Shown one piece after another: positions 54,767-64,000 of a stretch of DNA of 64,000 bases. The notes beneath the pieces were generated by a model that had not been told where the DNA came from, did not search any database, and worked only from the letters and a program-made list of their open reading frames with translations. Made by a program: the position numbers and the translations under genes. The stretch is from Odontesthes bonariensis (taxonomy: Eukaryota > Chordata > Actinopteri > Atheriniformes > Atherinopsidae): assembly GCF_027942865.1 (NCBI RefSeq), contig NC_134529.1, positions 23,910,467 through 23,974,466 on the forward strand, given 5' to 3'. Each line of letters opens with the position of its first letter. Within the stretch, counting starts at the first letter, position 1.

Positions 54767-56704
54767 TTTTTTTTTTTTTTTTTCTAAACCCATCCACCCC
54801 CCCCCCCCCTAATGAGGACCTTTTTTCTTCTTTATCCTTTTCTTTTTCTTTTCTTTTTTTTTTTTCCTTTTTAATTAAGTCTATAACATAGATCAAAACA
54901 CAATTTACATAGGCTGTTTCACTCATAAGATTAAAACTATAGAAATTGTACAGATAATAATAATGAGAAAGGTTAAGGATAATAAAATAATGATAATAAT
55001 AATACAAAACAATAAATAAATGTAAAAATAAAAAAACATTAAAGTAAAAGAATAAATGATCACTATAACAAAAAAACATTTTATAGCAAATCTATCTTTT
55101 TTGAGTTACCTTTTAGGCTAGTTTATTATTTTTTTCTTTGTCTCAGTTTTCCCAATGTTCCCCTTCTATAAGTTTAATCCATCGTTTTCCATACATTTCA
55201 TTATTACCTCCATATGTCATCCCACATTCAATTTTACAATATAGTTTAACATAATTCATAAACCTTTTGATATTTAATCTATTCTTACATTTTGAACCAA
55301 AAATAAACATTTTCCCAAGTAAAAGGATTATATTATGTATGCCTTCTGCCTCTGCCAGGTTACCTAATAGCACCGTAAACAGATCTGTATATAGTTGGAT
55401 GCCGTGTACAGACAACCAATTTTCAACCTCAAACCAAAACACCCCAGAGGTTGCACAGTACCAAAAAAGATGTTCCACTGTCTCCTCCTCTTCTTGACAG
55501 AATCGACAGTTCGGGGATGGTTCTATTTCCCACACATACAACATTTTTTTTGTTTCCAAAAATTTATTAAACATTTTGTATTGGAAATATCTTATTTTAT
55601 TATCTAGTGTTGCTTTGTATAGTGTTTTAAAAACATATTTCCATGGTATTGGAGTATCCAGCTGACATTCCCAGTAGTCAATATATTTATAAGGAATATC
55701 TATGAGTTTACTGTTCACCAAATTGAAGTTATACATCTCTTTATTTATTTATTTTTTTGTGATCCACTTACCCAATTTTATATAGGGCCTGCATACCCAT
55801 TGTGATACAGAGAAACTTTTTCTTTTTCTTTTCCAAGTTCGAGGTATCGATCCTACCAGCTGGTTATACTGATGCAGTGTGCCTACATCACCATATTTTT
55901 GTTTTATCTGTACATATGACAATATTTCACCTTTCTCCACAATGTCGTTGAAAAAAAGTATTCCTTTTGTGAACATATGTTCTAAAAAAATGGTGCTACC
56001 TTTCAGCATTATATTGGAGTTGAGCCATAACATTTGTTTCAGTATTTCATCATTTCTTTCTGGTGGGTGAAACTGAAAGTGGAGCCAGCTTTGCAGTGCT
56101 TCAGTCAAGAAAGCCGAGAGTTGAGAGAAGATATCCTTCATTGTGAAAAGTTGTGATGAGTGTATTTGAATAAAGGGGAATAGGTTTTTTTAAACAAAGG
56201 GTGTATCTTTCCCACCAGCCTACTAGAGAACCATTCCTTGTTGAAGTAGAATTTTGGAATAAGAGATGCTTTTATAGATAAGTTCATAGCTTTTAAGTTC
56301 AGCAGTTTCGTGCCTCCTATATTATAATCATTATATAGGTATATGCGTTTAATTTTATCTTTCTTTCCATTCCATATAAATTTAAATATCTGTTGTTCGT
56401 ATTCCTTATAGAAGGATTCTGCAGGTGTTGGAAGGGAGAGCATTAGATATGTAAACTGTGACACGACCAGTGTATTTACAAGTGTTGTTTTGCCAAAAAT
56501 AGTGAGTTTATTTCCATGCCAAGGTTGAAATACTTTGCTGAGCCGTTTTAATTTGATGTTATAATTCAAAGTCGATATTTCTTTGACGTTCTCTGGTATA
56601 TGGATTCCTAAAACGTCGATGCCACCATCCGTCCATTTCACTGGCATTTGGCATGGAAGAGTAAAATTTGTGTGTTTGAGTGAACCTAGTCTCATAATGT
56701 GACA
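54767..56704 (-). mobile_element. L1-like LINE, 5'-truncated, with poly(A) tail and 16-bp target duplication
   Basis: It is flanked by TGCTGTACCATTCTTT (54751-54766 and 56705-56720). The minus strand has a poly(A) tail (T-run at 54763-54783) and the C-terminal third of an L1 ORF2 in three frames: 'MPVKWTDGGIDVLGIHIPEN', 'TIFGKTTLVNTLVVSQFTYL' and 'QQIFKFIWNGKKDKIKR' (56138-56700), then 55749-56141, then 'EPSPNCRFCQEEEETVEHLF' with a CxxC...H...C knuckle (55143-55736). The RT core is lost to 5' truncation. Confidence 0.92.
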
Positions 56705-56956
56705 TGCTGTACCATTCTTTATGTTTTTTGGAAGTAAATTGAGGAACAAAAGAGGATCTTGTGGAGTTTTTATTTTGCCGTGGATGTGGATGACGAGAGA
56801 GAAGAGTGTCAAGCTAATGGCTTCATTAAGGAACCTACAGTGTATTGTTTTGTGTTTGGTGACGTTCCTCAATGTTCTGAGTGTTGTTTATTGTATATTG
56901 TATATTGTTTACCCACTGCCTCAGCGTGTCCGCTGCCAGACCCTCTGCACCTCCCC

Positions 56957-57150
56957 AGAGGTCTGTTTCACAAAGCAGGTTTAGTGAAAACTCAGTGAAA
57001 AAGTTTATTAACCCTGAAATGAGGGAAACTCTTAGTTTTCCATTTCACAAAGGGAGGTAACACAAACCAGAGAAAGAAGGGTAACTCTAGCCTGTTTCAC
57101 AAAGAGAGGTAAATTAAGCTCTCGGTCAGTTACCGTCTTTATGACTTTAT
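56957..57150. repeat. Harbinger-like MITE fragment (tentative)
   Basis: 'gaggtctgtttcacaaagca' and further copies of 'gtttcacaaag' (about 57028, 57090) resemble the ends of fish Harbinger MITEs. The boundaries are unclear. Confidence 0.35.
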
Positions 57151-57954
57151 GAACCTAACCTGGGGCCCATTGCACAAAAGTAGGATTAAGACATCCAGGA
57201 TAAGTGACTGAGCTGAGCTCAATGAATCCAAAACAAGAGCGTCCAGGCTTAATTGGTTGCACAAAGAGCAAGCCAGGATGAGCGGACACAGATTCATCAA
57301 GCCTGGTGAAACCAATCCTGGATAAGTGCGTGCTCGCGTCTCCCTCAAATAGACCCCGCCACCAATCACAGATTCACTGATTCAACATGACAAGTAGAGC
57401 GGGTTACTTTTACCCATTGGAGGCAGAAATCCTCATGGAGGCATACGAGGAGGTAAAATACATAATTTAAAAAAAAAGGCAACAGTGATACAGCTTAGAG
57501 AAAAGGCGTGGCAAAGTATTGCTGACCGCCTGAATGCGTAAGTAGTGCACAATTTCACACTCACCGCTCCGCTGAAACATCACAATTACAATCCAAATAG
57601 TTAATTAACATCTCCAAAAACACAATTGTACTCTGATTATGAATCAGTTGAATTGGTAATTGAAATGGACTGCAGATATGAGTGAATTTGTGTAAATGTA
57701 ACTCCATCAGACTGTATTACTCTTTGATAAATAGATGAGCTAATAATAACTTTAATTTATATAGCGCCTTTCAAAGGACCCAAGGTTGCTTGCTAACTGA
57801 CTCATTGAATTTCCTTTTGGGATAAATAAAGTTTCTCTTTTCTTATGTTTGCTCGACGTGTGTGTGGTGTGATGTAGATTAAACATGACTGGGCCAAAAC
57901 GGACATGGCAGCAAGTCAAGAACATACTGCAGAATGAAGGGCCCTGACTAATAC

Positions 57955-59016
57955 TAGTGTTGCACCGATAACATTTTTTGGCCCCGATACCGATGCCGAT
58001 ACCTGGCTGTGCAGTATCAGCCAATACCGATACCATACCGATACCACTCTGTTTGAAAAATAAATAAATAAATAAAAATAAAATTAATATATATATATAT
58101 ATAAATTAATTTTATTTTTTTTCAAACAGAGTGGTATCGGTATGGTATATATAAAGAGCTGCATACTACTTGGATGTAAAATGTAAATTCTTTATTAGTT
58201 TACAAGTTCATAAAACACATGGGGTGGGGGGCTCCGATCTAATGGAGAGAGAGAAGGATTGGGAACACAGGCTTCCTTGGTCGCGACACACACGACAGGC
58301 TAACCCTTAAAGCAATACAATGTAACTTCTCAAAAAGCCCACTATGGAGCTTCCCCTACAGGCTTGGAGGTAATGTACGGTTACACTGTCGTAAATACAA
58401 CACCCTTTCGCTTTCACATTTCACGTTTGTTGACGAACCGGCGAGGAGTCAGAAGGTGCAAGCTATGTCGACCGAGAAGGTAAGAGTAATCAAATGTACC
58501 TGGGAGCGTGACGGTAACTGGCTGTCGGCTGGTAGTGCGCTGTCACGACCGCACAGGGAGCGATGGCGGCCCAGCACTCTCTATCGTGGACCCTGTTTTG
58601 ACTACAGGAGGCACCCAGCCTCCCCTCCTCACACTCGCGCTGCAAACTCCCTCTGGCTAGCTGTCTTCGTCGCCGGCAGCTCTAGATGACTGCGAATGAC
58701 ACCCTCCCCAGCTAACAGAGTGCTGTGTCGCCAGACGTCTTGCTCCTCACACATAGAAAAAGCTGCCCCGGCATTGGTTAAGAGCGGCTATTGGCCCGCT
58801 CTCATTGGTCTGGAGCAGGCCAATAGCGATAGCTGCACAGTGATCACAACACAATGTAGCGAGTGTCGGGAGAGAGAGGGCTACGGTCAAGTGTCATACA
58901 AGTATCGGTAAATGGTATCGGTGCCCTATTTGTTGGTACTCGCCGATACCGATACCACCATTTTAGTGCCGATCAGGGCCCTGCCCGATACTGGTATCGG
59001 TATCGGTGCAACACTA
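57955..59016. mobile_element. hAT-type element with TAGTGTTGCACCGATA ends
   Basis: It has an 8-bp duplication ACTAATAC (57947-57954, 59017-59024) and exact 16-bp inverted ends TAGTGTTGCACCGATA / TATCGGTGCAACACTA. The subterminal 'ccgataccgat' repeats are strong. A possible first transposase exon (ATG near 58465 then GTAAGA) is all that remains of coding capacity. Confidence 0.9.
58030..58148. repeat. Long near-perfect hairpin in the hAT
   Basis: The arms at 58030-58060 and 58118-58148 are exact reverse complements over 31 bp. The AT-rich interior (58070-58110) pairs further. Confidence 0.85.
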
Positions 59017-59273
59017 ACTAATACTTAACATTGCACAAGCGTATATTGTACCCAGAAGGTGCCTGCTCACACATTGTCTGTACTGTTTTCGCAGTGAAAA
59101 AGAAAACCCACAGACAAGGCACGGGTGGTGGGTCACCAAAAGCTTTGGTGGTCAGTGGTTGGCTGGTGAGGGACCAATATGTGTTAAATTATTTTAGTTA
59201 ATATGCATGCTTTAAATTTATGTTAAATATGTCCTGCAGTGGCAGAGGAATTTGTGTTTTTTATATATTTTTT

Positions 59274-60645
59274 TAGGGCTGGGCAACGATTAAAATTTTT
59301 TATCTAATTAATCACATGATTTCCTTACCTGACTCCCGCCCTCTGGTATTCGCATACCATCTGGGACGAGCCCACAACCGACATGATTTCAAATTGGGCT
59401 ATTTTTTCTAAAACTCGTGCATGTGATTGGATGAAGAATCTGTCCGTCATCTTGACTGACACGCCACTTCAGCCACTCCCAATGACTCAACCCGTGACGT
59501 AGCTCAGAGCTTACCTGACTCCCGCCCTCTGGAGCATGAATGGGCGGCCATAACGCGGCCATAATGCTGCCCATTCATCCAAAGTCCCACCCAGCGATTA
59601 ATGATTGGCTCTCATTATTTTCTAATTGGACGAAACACATATGACTCCCAGGCTCCTCAGATGGTTGTGTGAGGAAAGGGAACGCCCCCACGTGTAGTTG
59701 GTGAACGCAGCCAGATGACGTGAGTCAGGTTAATGATTTCCCTGATTGATCACGATTAATCGCATTTGTACGCAAAATCCAAAAAATAATTCAAAAGTAT
59801 TGTATAGCTTTTAGCATTTAGTTTTATCTTAAATGTACTGCCATATGAATGAAAGTGTCATAACATTTGTTGTGCAACAATGTATTTTATGTAGTTTTAA
59901 TGTGTTATGCTTGTGCCCTCTGGCACTAAGTTTTATTATTTAATAAACCGCTGATACTGGCTTGCGTGTGCTTTGTTTATTCCGCCATCTTGAATCACGT
60001 ATCACTCAACATTGTCGCGTGAGTTGTCACGCACCTACGGTGGCCCCAGTGGCCGGAATGTTACATTATGTAGAAACCTCGCTCCACTGTCTGTTTCGCT
60101 GAATGACTTGCTGGAATCAATTGTGTGTTTTGCCTTTAAGTGAAAATTTTAGACTGGAACTACTATGGTGACAAGACAATTCAACTTGGCAGTGTTTACA
60201 GATGACTTGGGTTCTGTCGACTCAGCCGTCTGGAAGAACTTTAAAATGAAAATGGCCAAGTAAAAGTTCCGTACCCTTCTCCATGTTTGGTGGATCTGCT
60301 AATTACTTTCTTTTCCGGTTCCGCAGCAGACAGCAACAGACTTTTACAAAATAAAAGCCTGTGAGCAACAGACTTTTATAATAATAAAATAAATAATAAA
60401 GCAGGGATGGTCCGTGGCGTAGTGGGTTGAGCAGGCGCCCCATATACAAGAGGCTATAGTCTTCCCTGCAGCTGGCCCCGGTTCGAGTCCTGCATCCTGA
60501 ACTTTCCTATCCAATAAAGGCACAAAAGCCCCCCCCAAAAAACAAACAAACAAAAAAAAATGCGTTAATTCGCGATAAAATATTTATCGGCCTTAAATAA
60601 TTGACGAGTTAATGCGATAATAACGAGTTAACTCCCCCAGCCCTA
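59274..60645. mobile_element. TIR element (TAGGGCTGGG ends), probably hAT-related
   Basis: The ends are 'tagggctgggcaacgatta' and '...taactcccccagcccta', with ATTTTTT outside each end (59267-59273, 60646-60652). Subterminal sequence is rich in 'gattaatcgc'/'gcgttaattcgcg'. No transposase is visible. A duplicated segment 'acctgactcccgccctctgg' occurs at 59327 and 59513. A tRNA-derived SINE lies inside. Confidence 0.8.
60406..60560 (+). repeat. tRNA-derived SINE
   Basis: 'ggtccgtggcgtagtgggtt' fits a tRNA 5' half with box A. 'ccggttcgagtcctg' (60478-60492) contains an exact B-box GGTTCGAGTCC. It ends in an A-rich CAAA/A tail. This is a clear Pol III-type head and a short body. Confidence 0.8.
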
Positions 60646-60652
60646 ATTTTTT

Positions 60653-61084
60653 TATAATTTCATTTAAATTAATGTGGCCTCTTATGATGTTTGTGCTGTT
60701 ATACTGTGCGTATACAAGCTTGCAGGGAGGCTACTGCATCCATTCATTTGTCTGTTCATTTGATGCGTATGGATTTGTCCTGCATTTATTTCAGTGTGCA
60801 GACACTGACACTATTATATACAGACCTTTGAATGTATATTTATCCTTGTGTTGTATGATATGCTTTGATTCTGTGCTTTCTATCTTGTAGAGTCTTTGTG
60901 TGACTTCAGTTTTGAAAGGAGCTCATGGTTTACCCGTTTTGATTTATCCTTATTCAATAAAAGAACATAATGTTACACTTTGATGTGTATTTATATTTAT
61001 ATGGTATATGTATTTTATACGACGGAGTGTTAGGGCCAGTCTGTATGTCTCTCTGTTTTCTGTCTGACTCTCTTCCGGTTTGTT

Positions 61085-61115
<31 letters not shown>

Positions 61116-61139
61116 TTTCTCTTACTGTGTGGTGAAATG
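60653..61139. other. No gene seen; (CTGT)n microsatellite
   Basis: AT-rich spacer. The CTGT repeat spans about 61081-61115. Confidence 0.5.
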
Positions 61140-61269
61140 TTACAATGTAACAATAAAGTTTAATCGGGGTGTCAGGGTGGTAACCCATCCTAACTTTTTC
61201 CTCAGGCCATTACTCTCATTTCTCTCCCACCCCTGGTGACTTTCTTTCCACCCCAGTGTTCTCTCCCCC

Positions 61270-61622
61270 CTGCAGACAAGTTGTTCTATACATGATATAG
61301 AACAACTTGAGTCTCCTTTTGCCTTTGTTAAGGACATATGGGGAGTGTTCATATTCCAGTGTAGTCGTTTTGACTCTTCAGGTATAAGTACACTGCTACC
61401 TGTTTTCCCCTTGCCATCTGTGTAGATTGCTCTGATGGTCACTCTTTGCGGACCTAGTTTGGAAAACTGCTTGTCAAATGTTTTATCAGGCCCTGGTGTA
61501 TCTTTATACCTAATTGTGACATGAAGTTCCTCAGGTTTGTGTATGTCGTAAGGCTCATCCTGTACTGTCTGGGCAAGTGCTAACAGCTGTTGCCCCGTTC
61601 CTGCAATATCAGGTGATGACAT
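61270..61622 (-). pseudogene. Unknown ORF fragment with paired HxT/HxS motifs
   Basis: From ATG at 61622 a minus frame gives about 105 residues that look like a real protein: 'MSSPDIAGTGQQLLALAQTV', 'EELHVTIRYKDTPGPDKTF', 'RVTIRAIYTDGKG' and 'RLHWNMNTPHMSLTKAKGD'. The two motifs H34-V-T36 and H95-M-S97 recall the HxT/S pairs of 2H phosphoesterases, although a spacing of 59 residues is short for that fold. At about 61309 the frame enters a palindrome and loses protein-like character. It is cut upstream by the LTR at 61650. It could be part of a retroelement polyprotein or a host gene remnant. Confidence 0.4.
61277..61309. repeat. 14-bp-arm palindrome
   Basis: caagttgttctata, a 5-nt loop, then tatagaacaacttg. 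It marks where the preceding frame stops resembling protein. Confidence 0.85.
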
Positions 61623-61649
61623 GTCTAATGACTAGTAGTAGTGAGGCAC

Positions 61650-61990
61650 TGTTACGACCCCTGGCTCAAAAGGTGCAACATAAAAGGAATCCACACGCAG
61701 ACGGGATGACGGTTTTTGGATATTTATTAAATAAAGAGAATAAAAGATGATGTAGGTGCAAAGTCAGTAATCGTGTAGTGTATGCAAAAGATGTCTAGGG
61801 GTGACCAAACAAAACCAAAACGCCAAAGGGGAAAAAGGGAGGCCCTGGCATGCAAGTGTGCTGGGGATATATACTCATACTCATCAGGGTGCGCACCTGC
61901 GCTCCATCAGATGATGAGCAAGAGCCTAACGCACCACTATACACAGCTGACAGTGGGCGGAGCAGTCCCAGGACTAACCAGTCCGTCACA
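61650..61990 (-). repeat. 3' LTR of a Ty3/gypsy-type element
   Basis: On the minus strand it begins TGTGACGGACTGG and ends GGGTCGTAACA, with short inverted termini TGT...ACA, length 341 bp. Just upstream on that strand is a polypurine tract (read from + 61991-62005, 'ccttccccctta'). An AATAAA-type signal lies at about 61725 (minus strand equivalent), and 'ggatatttattaaataaaga' on the plus strand. The 5' LTR is beyond the window. Confidence 0.8.
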
Positions 61991-62269
61991 CCTTCCCCCT
62001 TAAAACAGAGGCCCATTGATGGGACTCTGTAAAGACAAGAAAAAAACAAAATTAGAACAAAGGATTAAAGAGGGGTCTTATACAAAACAAAAAAAACAAA
62101 TACATTTCGGCACTCCACAGCACACCGGGAAAAGGTGCACCACCACCATCGAACACACCCCACCATCCCCCTGCCAACCCCCCTTACCCCCGTCCGCCAG
62201 CAATCCTGGTACCTGGGAAGCAGTTTAAGGAGAACAGGGCATGGGAGAGGGCAGGAGAGTGTGATATGA
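61991..62269. other. Non-coding stretch between pol stop and 3' LTR
   Basis: Contains the polypurine tract next to the LTR. Otherwise A- and C-rich with no coding signal on the element's strand. Confidence 0.55.
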
Positions 62270-64000
62270 TCAACATGCGGCTACACCCCCCTCCGTACTG
62301 CGGGACAAGGCATCGGCAATAACATTTTCCACGCCACGGATATGGCGTATCACTAGATCATAGGGCTGCAAGAACAGGGCCCACCTCATCAGCCTCTGGT
62401 TTGGGCTCTGCAATGAGTGCAAAAAGGTTAGTGGGTTGTGGTCGGAGTACACCACCACTGGACGTGACCCACCCACATAAACATCAAAATGCTGCAAAGC
62501 CCAAACCAGTGCCAGGGCTTCCTTCTCGATAGTGGAGTATACAAGTTGGTGTTTATTAAATTTCCGGGAAAAGTAACTAACAGGTCTGTCCACTCCCTGC
62601 TCATCCACCTGTAAGAGCACAGCCCCTGCACCCACATGGCTCACATCCACCTGTAAATGAAAGGGTTGGTCAAGTTTTGGTGCAGCCAGCACAGATGTGG
62701 TGCTCAGCAACATCTTCACCTGCTCAAAAGCCTGCTGACAAGAAGGAGACCAAATAAATATGACCCTGTCCTTCAGCAGATCAGTGAAAGGAGACACAAT
62801 TGAAGAGAAGTTAGCCCCCTATAGTACCCCACCATACCTAAAAAACGTCTCAGCTCCTTCTTTGTAGTAGGAGGTGGGAAAGCATCAATGGCTAACACTT
62901 TTGCTCGAACGGGCCTCACCTGCCCCTGCCCCACAACCTTCCCCAGGTAGATTACAGTGGCCTGTGCGAACTCACATTTGGCTAAATTTACGGTCAGGTT
63001 TGCTTCCATCAAACGGACAAACAGAGCACGAAGCCTGCTTAGGTGTTGTTCCCACGTGTCACCTGTTACAATGCAATCATCCAAATAGACAGCACATCCC
63101 TCAAGACCTGATATTACACGGTTCATGAGCCTTTGGAATGTAGATGGCGCATTCCTTAATCCAAAACTCATTACATTATACGAATACAGGCCCGATGGAG
63201 TAACAAACGCTGACAATTCCTGAGCCCTTTGTGTTAAAGGCACCTGATAGTATCCCTTCAGAAGATCTATTTTAGTGACAAAACGTGCAGAACCCACCAA
63301 ATCAACACAATCTTCCATTCTGGGGAGTGGAAAGGAGTCAGGCTTGGTTACCGTGTTTAACTTTCGATAATCGGTACAAAAACGAGGAGTACCATCTGGT
63401 TTCCCTACCAGCAAGCATGGGGACGTCCAGCTGGAATTAGATGGCTTTGCTAAACGAGTATCTAAGAGGTACTGAACCTCAGCATCCATAAAGTTTTTCT
63501 TCTTGGGTGAGACACGATAGAAACGCTGTCTAATGGGCTTGATCTCACCAACCAGCTCGATGTCATGTTCTATCCAGTCAGTACAAGTGGGCGTATCGGA
63601 GAAGAGAGAAGAAAAAGACAAAATGACAGACTTCAGTTCTTCACGCTGTTCACAAGACATATGAGTCAACAGAGCATTCAAGTCTTTCAACATTTCAGAG
63701 TTTTTAAGTCTAGGCATCAGCACAGAGTCATCGGGAGCACCCTCGTCCTCCCCAACTGCCACTTGAGGCGCGCGATGCACCGCGTCCACAATCAGCGCAG
63801 CCGACACTTTACCGCCAGCAGGCTCAGACTTGCATGGCTGGGTATAGTAAGGTTTTAACATGTTTACATGACACAACTGCGAAGATTTTTTTCGATCTGG
63901 TGCTGCCACTAAATAGTCCAGCTCTGTGACTTGCCGAACAATGGGATAAGGACCAGAGAAACGCGCTTTAAAAAGCGAACCTTGTAGCGGCAATAATGCC
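62270..64000 (-). pseudogene. Ty3/gypsy-type pol with integrase end upstream of RT-RNase H (Gmr1-like), partial and frameshifted
   Basis: Pol of an LTR retrotransposon, entering from beyond the window end. Translation order on the minus strand: an integrase C-terminal GPY/F module ('FKARFSGPYPIVRQVTELDY', then 'LCHVNMLKPYY'), a spacer, RT ('LLVGKPDGTPRFCTDYRKLN', motif A 'VTKIDLLKGYYQVPL', 'FGLRNAPSTFQRLMN', catalytic YLDD in 'AVYLDDCIVTGD'), a frameshift near 62795-62825, then RNase H ('FHLQVDVSHVGAGAVL', 'EKEALALVWALQHF', 'VVVYSDHNPLTFL', 'ADALSRS') and the stop at 62270, about 280 bp before the 3' LTR. Integrase before RT is the Ty1/copia order, while the domain sequences are Ty3/gypsy. 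That mix defines the Gmr1-type elements described in fish and other deuterostomes. The single shift breaks the RT-RNase H connection. Confidence 0.85.

Larger units (their letters stand above)
57387..59150 (+). pseudogene. Harbinger MYB-like DNA-binding protein, broken
   Basis: Piece 1 (57387-57540): 'MTSRAGYFYPLEAEILMEAY' and 'EEVKYII', an in-frame stop, then 'REKAWQSIADRLNA', a SANT/MYB-like trihelix. Piece 2 (57891-57940): 'MTGPKRTWQQVKNILQNE'. Piece 3 (59095-59150): 'KKKTHRQGTGGGSPKA'. In intact elements this protein brings the transposase to the DNA ends. Here a stop, a shift and the hAT insertion between pieces 2 and 3 inactivate it. Confidence 0.7.
57162..59160 (+). mobile_element. PIF/Harbinger-type remnant with MYB-like gene
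   Basis: It starts 'ggggcccattgcacaaaagt', a Harbinger-like terminus, with related 'ggttgcacaaag' motifs near 57250. It contains exons of the Harbinger MYB-like accessory gene and is split by a hAT (57955-59016). The right terminus and the transposase gene were not found. Confidence 0.65.

Overview
The window is vertebrate nuclear DNA, almost certainly from a spiny-rayed teleost fish. Three host genes have vertebrate gene structure: a single-exon mgat2-like gene, an intron-rich brox gene and a five-exon FAM177-family gene. All three are on the + strand and fill about 10.0-29.1 kb. The rest is a dense stack of fish-type transposable elements: L2-like LINEs, L1-like LINEs, a LINE family whose 3' end runs into a TCCA repeat, a restriction-like-endonuclease (RLE) LINE, Tc1, hAT and Harbinger transposons, TTAA-flanked MITEs, tRNA-like SINEs, a truncated endogenous retrovirus and a Ty3/gypsy-type LTR element. 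No CRISPR, operon or other prokaryotic feature is present. I saw no convincing tRNA or rRNA gene.

Layout. 0-9.3 kb: LINE fragments (one L2 split by a DNA element), a TTAA-flanked MITE, a 1.6-kb Tc1 element with long IR/DR ends and a frameshifted transposase, and an inverted pair of SINE-like repeats. 9.3-13.1 kb: mgat2-like gene (Golgi N-glycan branching enzyme) and its 3' UTR. 13.7-24.9 kb: brox, whose 12 coding exons (410 codons, C-terminal CVIS) I assembled by hand. Intron 3 has a GC donor, intron 4 holds a Tc1 relic with a LINE nested in it, and intron 12 holds a hAT with a MITE nested in it. 28.0-29.1 kb: FAM177-family gene (175 codons).

29.6-38.4 kb: two head-to-tail copies of an R2/Hero-like RLE retrotransposon on the minus strand. 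One is full length, with a single in-frame stop between the reverse transcriptase (RT) part and the endonuclease part. The other is 5'-truncated and itself holds a hAT that holds another LINE. 38.4-48.2 kb: a minus-strand L2 LINE whose tail is interrupted by a 5'-truncated gamma-type endogenous retrovirus (integrase end, long env ORF, 3' LTR). The LTR is interrupted in turn by an unfamiliar 1.55-kb element with inverted ends, tRNA-like segments and a 70-bp minisatellite. 49-57 kb: hAT elements and two L1-like LINEs. 57-60.6 kb: a Harbinger MYB-gene relic split by a hAT, then another TIR element carrying a SINE. 61.2-64 kb: a short ORF with two HxT/HxS motifs, then the 3' LTR and pol of a Ty3/gypsy-type element in which the integrase end precedes RT-RNase H (Gmr1-like order). 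Its pol runs off the window end.

The host genes do not form a pathway. mgat2 acts in the Golgi, brox is an ESCRT-III-binding BRO1-domain protein, and FAM177 proteins are poorly characterised. The brox-FAM177 adjacency matches, from memory, the human BROX-FAM177B neighbourhood.
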